From Ignavibacteriales bacterium (GTDB taxonomy: Bacteria; Bacteroidota; Ignavibacteria; T3Sed10-11), in assembly GCA_003560935.1 (NCBI GenBank), contig PWJF01000008.1:1-7363 (forward strand): a stretch of DNA of 7,363 nt. The letters are read 5' to 3'. The position numbers were made by a program, and so were the translations under genes. Every line of letters begins with the position of its first letter. Position 1 is the stretch's first letter. This document shows positions 1 to 4,649 of this stretch, in pieces. The notes below the pieces were generated by a model. The model searched no databases and had not been told where the DNA came from. It was given only the letters and a program-made list of their open reading frames with translations.

Positions 1-1
1 G

Positions 2-535
2 ATGGTGGTCCTTGAGGATGAAACACATGCGCAGCAAAGGGGCGTTACCCCGATAGCGGAAATTGCCGGTTTCGGCGCGACCTGCGATGCATATCACCGT
101 GTGCAGATAAAAGGCGATGCCGTCGAATCCGCACGGGCGGTTGAGCTTGCGCTGCGTGATGCTGGTGTCGATAAGGAGGATGTCGAATATGTTAACCTCC
201 ACGGCACATCGACAAAGCTGAACGACAGGCTCGAGTCGCTTGCGATGAAACACGTTTTCGGCGACCGCGCGTATGATATTCCGATGAGCGCAACTAAATC
301 GATGATCGGACATCCGCAGGGTGCAAGCGGTGCTGCGGGCTTGCTGGCAACGCTGGTGGGGATGGATCGCGGTTTTATTCATCCCACGATCAATTACGAA
401 AATCCCGATCCGGAATGCGATTTGAATTACATCCCGAATACGGCGATCGAAAAAGAAATCACGACCGCGGTGTGTAATTGTATCGGGTTCGGGTCGAAGA
501 ACTCGGCGTTGGTGGTGAGGCGGCGGGGAGCGTGA
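2..535 (+). CDS. Beta-ketoacyl-ACP synthase (KAS II/FabF-like), C-terminal fragment
   Basis: This is the C-terminal 177 residues of a thiolase-fold condensing enzyme, which joins malonyl-ACP to an acyl chain during cytosolic fatty-acid (or related) synthesis. The frame is open at the left edge. The first Met lies in a block (MVVLED) that is internal in FabF, so it is not the start; the N-terminal half with the nucleophilic Cys is outside the window. The catalytic residues seen are His67 in NLHGTST, Lys99 in ATKSM and His104 in MIGHPQG. Their spacing (37 residues between the histidines, 32 from first His to Lys) equals that of E. coli FabF H303, K335 and H340. The block ENPDPECDLNYIPN is also typical. 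The C-terminal glycine loop reads GFGSKN rather than the usual GFGGTN/GFGGHN, suggesting a divergent subfamily. It ends in TGA at 533-535. The housekeeping-like base composition contrasts with the AT-rich genes that follow. The family call is firm; the exact pathway (primary fatty acids or a specialised lipid) is not. Confidence 0.93.
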   Translation: MVVLEDETHAQQRGVTPIAEIAGFGATCDAYHRVQIKGDAVESARAVELALRDAGVDKEDVEYVNLHGTSTKLNDRLESLAMKHVFGDRAYDIPMSATKSMIGHPQGASGAAGLLATLVGMDRGFIHPTINYENPDPECDLNYIPNTAIEKEITTAVCNCIGFGSKNSALVVRRRGA

Positions 536-539
536 TTGC

Positions 540-555
540 ATGGGTGCATGAATGG
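540..555 (+). repeat. Left copy of inverted border repeat
   Basis: These 16 bases match the reverse complement of 4521-4536 at 15 of 16 positions, with an exact 11-base core (545-555 against 4521-4531). Three bases further on, 558-568 (GAATCGGTGAT) is an exact 11-base match to the reverse complement of 4426-4436. The two pairs place similar sequence on both sides of the restriction-modification operon in opposite orientation. They could be remnants of a dispersed extragenic repeat or the edges of an insertion. No target-site duplication was identified. Confidence 0.5.
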
Positions 556-681
556 TTGAATCGGTGATTGATTTGATCATCAAATATTAAATGAAGTTCG
601 ATATTGTCAGAGGGTCATGTACAATTATACCGAAATGTAGCGAACCGATGTTTACAGTTCTAACCTGAATCGATCTGTCTT

Positions 682-837
682 TTAGATGATTTCCAGTCCG
701 AGAGTCTTGCGTATTTTTTCGACAATAAACTTAATTTGATAACCGTTGGTAAAGTTTGTTGATTTGGATGGTTTGAGGTTTTTTGCGTGATCTGTTAGAT
801 GGTTCTGAATTCTTAGTTTCTGTTTGAATTTAATTAT
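682..837 (-). pseudogene. In-frame, stop-free coding-like extension after the 378-residue gene
   Basis: Reading the minus strand past the TAA at 838-840 in the same frame gives 51 further sense codons up to a TAA at 682-684. The translation contains no Met. Its second half looks protein-like: TNGYQIKF, then an amphipathic IVEKIRKTL, ending GLEII. The upstream gene itself ends GLEILKED, a faint echo of the tail's last residues. With roughly 65% A+T, 51 stop-free codons in a given frame would occur by chance only a few percent of the time, so this is suggestive rather than proven. It could be the original C-terminus of the 378-residue protein cut off by a nonsense mutation, a remnant of a lost neighbouring gene, a stop-readthrough extension, or chance. 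The family of the tail was not recognised. Confidence 0.35.
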
Positions 838-1974
838 TTAATCTTCTTTAAGTATTTCTAATCCTTTGACAAATGGTACAGGAAGAATCAATCCTTTGGT
901 ATGGTGACGTGTTCTTCCTTCTAAACGATTTAAAACAATATCCTGATTCTTTACGCAGAGAAAATGGTAACGTAATTCTCTTCTATTTCCATCGTAATCA
1001 TCTCCTTCTCCATAAAAAACAATTTCATTTTCCTCTATACCAGTTAAACCGTTACTTAAGAACTCATCAGCATCTATCTGGTCAGTATCTGTTGAAACAC
1101 TTCCACTAATAAGTCCCTTGATTATGAAGTTTGAATATGTTATCCATTTTCCACATTTTCCACATCTAAAAGGTTGAGGCTGTCGGTGATCACCCAACCT
1201 AACCGAGAATAACGGGATAGAAGTTACCAGTGAAAAACGTGTATTTTGATCATCCTTAGCACTACCAACTTCTACACCAAAAACCTGTCCTTTTTCTCTA
1301 AATAATAGAAAGTCTGGAGGTGCGAGATAATCTATGGAGTTTGTTTCATTCGGAATATTTCCTCCTCTTATAATTCTTTGGTTTAGTAATAACGGTACTA
1401 CGTATCCGTACTGTTTTAAATGGAGCATCGCATATACGATAAGTTCCACGGCAAGTCCAATTCTCTTGGGTAGTAGAGAGTCAAAAATATTTTCAAATTC
1501 TCTTCCTTTATTACCTACAATCCATCCATTGTAATGTTTTAGCGCATTGAAATTATCTTGTATCGAATCGTACCCAGGTTCAAAGAAATCAGCATTATCA
1601 ATGTTCTTTTCAAGTTCTTCCATAACAATATTACGTAGTTTTACATCAACAGAAAGGTTTTCCTGCATTATCAATAAATTTGCGACTCTCAATATTAATT
1701 CAAGGAATTTATTAAAATTCTGCCTGTTCTCTGTTGCAGAGAAATAACCTCTTCCAATAAATATGTATTGAAATATGTCTGCTAATATCATCTGCCGTTG
1801 AACGTTTCTCCCTAACTTTCCGCCAGCATAGAGTTGTTTTGCGAATAGTTCGAGTCCTATTTCTTCAACATTTTGATTTTCTTTTTTATAATCGGGATAG
1901 TTCTTTATCAACGTATGATGAATTATAGCTAGATGATTTACTGAAACACCTAATTTATGTAATAATATATCCAT
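838..1974 (-). CDS. Uncharacterised 378-aa protein with candidate PD-(D/E)XK core and putative Zn site, third gene of the R-M operon
   Basis: I do not recognise this family by name. Residues 1-130 look helical, with no signal peptide or membrane segment. The middle resembles a PD-(D/E)XK nuclease core: a helix with Glu177 (GLAVELIVYAML), then YGYVV, then Pro220-Asp221 in PPDFLLF, then Glu235 in GVEVGSAK. The usual Lys two residues after Glu235 is Gly237, and a Lys occurs at 240, so the site is atypical and either relocated or inactive. C-terminal to this are CGKC (Cys271, Cys274) and HFLC (His337, Cys340), which could make a C-X2-C...H-X2-C zinc site. The start ATG is three bases after the endonuclease stop (TAA-GAT-ATG), with no clear Shine-Dalgarno, so translational coupling is likely. 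By position it should act with the restriction-modification pair, for example as a second endonuclease subunit, a specificity factor or an accessory nuclease. That role is inferred. The reading frame stays open after the stop (see 682-837). The real-gene call is strong; the function is open. Confidence 0.85.
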   Translation of the reverse strand: MDILLHKLGVSVNHLAIIHHTLIKNYPDYKKENQNVEEIGLELFAKQLYAGGKLGRNVQRQMILADIFQYIFIGRGYFSATENRQNFNKFLELILRVANLLIMQENLSVDVKLRNIVMEELEKNIDNADFFEPGYDSIQDNFNALKHYNGWIVGNKGREFENIFDSLLPKRIGLAVELIVYAMLHLKQYGYVVPLLLNQRIIRGGNIPNETNSIDYLAPPDFLLFREKGQVFGVEVGSAKDDQNTRFSLVTSIPLFSVRLGDHRQPQPFRCGKCGKWITYSNFIIKGLISGSVSTDTDQIDADEFLSNGLTGIEENEIVFYGEGDDYDGNRRELRYHFLCVKNQDIVLNRLEGRTRHHTKGLILPVPFVKGLEILKED

Positions 1975-1977
1975 ATC

Positions 1978-2760
1978 TTAATAAGAATTGATCTTTTCTT
2001 TTGCAATATTTCGGAATTTCTTTTTCAACTTATTTTTGAATACTTTACCAACCTCGTCAAATGTATCAAGCAATTGGGGAAAGGTATTTCTACCTCCAAG
2101 GAGATTCCAGTATTCATTTCCGACAAGGAGGTCATTAGGAGGATCCATCATGCCCACCTCGGTGAATCTTTTATATGGTTTTGGATGATAGGGATTATAT
2201 GGAAAAATCAAAAACACTTTGACACGTTTTCTTTTTCGGGCGATCCATTCGAGAAGCTTCGTTTTACTTTTTTCAAATACATCTATGTTTGGTTTGGAAG
2301 TTTTAATCTCAAAATAATATTCTTTTCCATTTCTTTTAAAGTAAAAATCAGCAATGTTACCCGATTTTTGGTATGTAGCGTTGGATGAAGATGCCCTCAA
2401 AACTTCAGAAGTTTCTATTTTAAGATTTGCTTTACGTTCCCCGTTTCTCAATTCTGAAACTATTTTTGAGATAACGGCTTTTTGTTGTTTCGATAAGACT
2501 CCGCCTACTCCGTAATTTCTGAAACATTCTTGCGATTTATCTGAAGCAATAATTACAGAAACATCCTCATATATTGACATACCCATGGTTGTTGCAAGAG
2601 AGTGTATAAAGGAATAGGCTGCTATTTTTTCATTGTCTTGTACAAGTCTTGCCAAAAAAGGCATTGATGTTGTCTCTCTACCATATTTATTAAGCTTGTT
2701 TTGTATTTTTCTGGAAAGAAGTTCTTTGATTTTTTGCTTCTGAATATTGGTGAGTGGCAT
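1978..2760 (-). CDS. Type II restriction endonuclease, TdeIII/MjaII-like family
   Basis: A 260-residue cytosolic endonuclease expected to cut unmodified double-stranded DNA at a short palindromic site. The N-terminus (MPLTNIQKQKIKELL, then NKLNKYGRETTSMPF) and a distinctive block IFPYNPYHPKPYKRFTEVGM (residues 185-204) followed by EYWNLLGG match what I recall of the TdeIII family. The PD-(D/E)XK catalytic core is visible: Asp138 in NIADFYF, then Glu151-Ile-Lys153 in FEIKTSKPN. The C-terminus is very basic. Characterised relatives (MjaII, and as I recall TdeIII) recognise GGNCC; whether this enzyme does is an inference from family membership. Its ATG directly abuts the TGA of the methyltransferase, and a strong AAGGAG ribosome site lies inside that gene's 3' end, so it is coupled to the methyltransferase and read after it. 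Length and motifs look intact. Confidence 0.86.
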   Translation of the reverse strand: MPLTNIQKQKIKELLSRKIQNKLNKYGRETTSMPFLARLVQDNEKIAAYSFIHSLATTMGMSIYEDVSVIIASDKSQECFRNYGVGGVLSKQQKAVISKIVSELRNGERKANLKIETSEVLRASSSNATYQKSGNIADFYFKRNGKEYYFEIKTSKPNIDVFEKSKTKLLEWIARKRKRVKVFLIFPYNPYHPKPYKRFTEVGMMDPPNDLLVGNEYWNLLGGRNTFPQLLDTFDEVGKVFKNKLKKKFRNIAKEKINSY

Positions 2761-4350
2761 TCACTGCTCCTTAAAGTGGAATATAATTTCAGAATATGCT
2801 CCTTTATCCCTTTCAGTCCTATTCAATACCGGACGTTTGAATTTATTCACGATTTTCATCCCACCTCTTTCTGCGATTATAGGGTAGAGGTCGAATTTAT
2901 CATTCGCAACTAGAAAAATATTATAATCATTTGCTAAATATTTTTTACAGTTTATTAAAACATCAACGATACCATTAACATATGATTCTCTTGCTTCCCT
3001 CCCTTTACCTTTATATAGGGGGCCAATTTCAAGTTCATCTCTCCGTTTAAAGCCAAAGAGATCGTATGCATACGCGTGTTGTTCATGATAATCAATAAGT
3101 CCAACATAAGGCGGACTTGAGAAAATTCCGGAAAATTTCTTTTTCTTTAATATTGAAGAAAAATTAAAATTCCTATCTTCAATAGCATCAAAGATATTTA
3201 TATCACGTGAATCTCCCGTGATACAATATTGAAATGTATTGGTTCTTATAGAGTTAAACTTTGATAATCTTTGAATCGTATCCTTAGAGTATCTGTTCCA
3301 CCATCCAAGAATTGAAAATAACGGTTTACATATTTTGCTGTGTTTTGTACAGTAATAAGGTTCGATAACCGGATTTACCAGTGTTGCAAGGTCTGAATGA
3401 GTTGTAGCCCTACATGAGCGGATTGTTCGGCTTAATATTATAGTTACTATTTTTTTAGTTGATAAATTATCTATACTTTTTAGCAAGTCAAAAACAAGAT
3501 CGATTTCTTTTTTTATTGGGTATAAATACCATTTTTCTATGAATGATTCTTGATTATCTTGTTGTAATTTAATGTTATCTTTTTTCACTAATTCCCAGTA
3601 AAATTTCCTGAAATTTTCTACATGTTTTAGACTGTATTTTTCCTCGTTAATTTCATTGTTTCTTAGTTTATATTTGTATTCGGGAGAGGGGAAATATTTA
3701 TTATTAATAATTGCTAATTTGTTGGTAATTTCATTATCGAAATTCACGATATTTAGGTCTGATAAGAACTTTCTTAATTCTTTTGTTATTTTTTGAATTT
3801 CATTGTGTAATTCTCTGAAATCATATTTCTTTATTTTTGCATTGCTTATCAGTGAATTAAAATCGGATACATCTACCCCAATAGCATGCATGCCAAGTTC
3901 ATTTGCCTGTACCAATGTAGTTCCACTCCCACAGAATGGATCAAGAATGATATCCCCCTTTTTAAAGAATACATCTCTTTTAAATTCATCGGTATGATCA
4001 TCCAGGAAATACTCAACCAATTGTGGTATGAATTTTCCTTTGTATGGATGAAGCCGGTGAACATGTTTTGTAGTATCGACTTCTCTGAGGTGATCGAACG
4101 AAAGGTGCCAGTTTAAATCTTCTCCAAGAATTTTTTTCCACTGAATCTCTCTTTTACCACGAAATGATTTATAATAATTAAATAACTCTTTTTTGTTGAC
4201 GTATATAGCGCCATTCGCGGTATATTTTTTGACCCTGCCGTACTGTACCAAATAAGAAATATTTGATGTACTGATAGATCGGTCAAGGTGATTGCTTGCC
4301 CACTCACTAGCTTCTTTTATCGTAAGTAAATCTTTGTCTTTGAATAACAT
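2761..4350 (-). CDS. DNA methyltransferase (probably N4-cytosine) with N-terminal HTH-like domain
   Basis: A 529-residue SAM-dependent DNA methyltransferase, the likely protective partner of the adjacent endonuclease. The AdoMet-binding motif I is DPFCGSGTT (residues 137-145), preceded by a motif X-like segment KHVHRLHPYKGKFIPQ (95-110). The catalytic motif IV is SPPY (412-415), preceded by TGDSRDI (378-384). Motif I coming before motif IV, with about 270 residues between for target recognition, is the alpha-type order. SPPY is the form common in N4-cytosine enzymes, as in M.MjaII, but N6-adenine cannot be excluded. Residues 1-65 (DLLTIKEASEWASNHLD, then YLVQYGRVKKY, GAIYVNKKELFNYY) resemble an excisionase/MerR-type helix-turn-helix and may bind DNA or autoregulate. 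The start is the first in-frame ATG; an in-frame stop lies at 4399-4401 and there is no clear Shine-Dalgarno. It is very AT-rich (13 of 60 bases G+C at 3781-3840). It is the first gene of the three-gene operon. Confidence 0.9.
   Translation of the reverse strand: MLFKDKDLLTIKEASEWASNHLDRSISTSNISYLVQYGRVKKYTANGAIYVNKKELFNYYKSFRGKREIQWKKILGEDLNWHLSFDHLREVDTTKHVHRLHPYKGKFIPQLVEYFLDDHTDEFKRDVFFKKGDIILDPFCGSGTTLVQANELGMHAIGVDVSDFNSLISNAKIKKYDFRELHNEIQKITKELRKFLSDLNIVNFDNEITNKLAIINNKYFPSPEYKYKLRNNEINEEKYSLKHVENFRKFYWELVKKDNIKLQQDNQESFIEKWYLYPIKKEIDLVFDLLKSIDNLSTKKIVTIILSRTIRSCRATTHSDLATLVNPVIEPYYCTKHSKICKPLFSILGWWNRYSKDTIQRLSKFNSIRTNTFQYCITGDSRDINIFDAIEDRNFNFSSILKKKKFSGIFSSPPYVGLIDYHEQHAYAYDLFGFKRRDELEIGPLYKGKGREARESYVNGIVDVLINCKKYLANDYNIFLVANDKFDLYPIIAERGGMKIVNKFKRPVLNRTERDKGAYSEIIFHFKEQ
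2767..2772 (-). promoter_or_regulatory. Strong ribosome binding site for the restriction endonuclease
   Basis: On the minus strand AAGGAG lies six bases before the ATG at 2758-2760, within the last codons of the methyltransferase. The methyltransferase TGA (2761-2763) is immediately followed by the ATG. This fixes the endonuclease start. It is the only clear Shine-Dalgarno in the operon; the first and third genes lack one. Confidence 0.75.
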
Positions 4351-4397
4351 ATTAAAAAATGGTAAGTTTTTCGATTGTTCTAAAAATACAAAATTCC

Positions 4398-4424
4398 ATC
4401 ATAACAAAAAAGCCGAACCGGCAA
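4398..4424 (-). promoter_or_regulatory. Possible promoter of the R-M operon, overlapping the nrdJ terminator
   Basis: On the minus strand TTGCCG (4419-4424) and TATGAT (4398-4403, preceded by TG in TGTTATGAT) resemble -35 and extended -10 elements with a 15-base spacer, which is shorter than ideal. Initiation would be roughly 40 bases upstream of the methyltransferase ATG. The -35 part lies in the loop side of the nrdJ terminator hairpin. Some separate promoter must exist if that terminator works, but this assignment is only a pattern match to sigma-70 consensus. Confidence 0.3.
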
Positions 4425-4443
4425 GATCACCGATTCGGCTTTT
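4408..4443 (-). terminator. Rho-independent terminator of nrdJ (possibly bidirectional)
   Basis: The arms 4408-4417 and 4434-4443 form a perfect 10-base stem (AAAAGCCGAA with TTCGGCTTTT). A C/A mismatch (4418 and 4433) and three more pairs (4419-4421 with 4430-4432) follow, around an 8-base loop. On the minus strand the GC core is followed by six T residues, in the right orientation to end the nrdJ transcript and to separate it from the downstream methyltransferase. The plus-strand side has TTTT, so it may also stop rightward transcripts. It lies about 206 bases after the nrdJ stop codon. Confidence 0.8.
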
Positions 4444-4520
4444 ACTGATTTTTGCTAATCTCACCGCAACAATCAGACCATAATATTGAATCAATGGTTA
4501 TCAGACATTCAACCGATCAT

Positions 4521-4536
4521 CCATTCATGCAACCAT
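4521..4536 (-). repeat. Right copy of inverted border repeat
   Basis: The reverse complement of this segment matches 540-555 at 15 of 16 positions, including an exact 11-base core. A second, separate 11-base inverted match to 558-568 lies at 4426-4436, within the terminator hairpin. Together they flank the AT-rich operon. Confidence 0.5.
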
Positions 4537-4624
4537 CCCTCCCTCCGGGCACCATCTTTCCATCAAGCTTGCCTGCGCACAGATGAATCCCACCTTCCCT
4601 CGCCCATGCAACCATGCATCTATT

Positions 4625-4645
4625 TGCCCACTGCCCACTGCCCAC
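4625..4645. repeat. Three tandem copies of a 7-base unit, TGCCCAC
   Basis: Three exact, contiguous copies of TGCCCAC end five bases before the nrdJ stop codon (4650-4652), on its 3' side. On the transcript strand this reads as GTGGGCA repeated three times. No function is evident. It is a candidate slippage-prone, strain-variable tract. Confidence 0.8.
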
Positions 4646-4649
4646 TAAC

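Larger units (their letters stand above)
536..837. other. Intergenic region between convergent genes
   Basis: This 302-base stretch separates the stop of the ketoacyl synthase (+) from the stop of the 378-residue gene (-). It holds a degenerate repeat rich in GCATG, TGAATGG and TCGGTGAT words (540-568), which recurs inverted on the far side of the operon. It also holds a small AT-rich palindrome at 571-585 (arms of 7 bases around one central C) and a coding-like minus-strand stretch at 682-837 listed separately. No convincing rho-independent terminator with a T-run was found for either converging transcript. No tRNA or other RNA gene was recognised. Confidence 0.6.
4444..4649. other. Gene-free spacer between nrdJ stop and its terminator
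   Basis: About 200 bases with no credible gene on either strand. It is C-rich on the plus strand and made of recurring short words (CATGCAACCAT at 4526-4536 and ATGCAACCATGCAT at 4605-4618) plus the TGCCCAC tandem repeat at 4625-4645. It would form a long 3' untranslated region of the nrdJ mRNA. The right border repeat (4521-4536) lies here. Confidence 0.55.

Noticed and set aside
571..585. Palindrome ATTTGAT-C-ATCAAAT after the ketoacyl synthase, as a terminator
   Set aside because: It is AT-only apart from a few bases, has almost no loop and no following T-run. At most it is an operator-like site, with no supporting evidence.
2074..2388. 104-residue plus-strand open frame opposite the endonuclease
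   Set aside because: It is antisense to a well-supported restriction endonuclease and has no family features.
3201..3223. Inverted repeat TATCACG / CGTGATA with a 9-base loop inside the methyltransferase gene
   Set aside because: Seven-base arms are expected by chance in a window of this size, it lies in codons around the GDSRDI motif, and it has no T-run.
536..4649. CRISPR array, tRNA gene or transposase in the spacers
   Set aside because: No regularly spaced direct repeats, no cloverleaf with a TTCRA-type arm and no transposase-like translation were seen.
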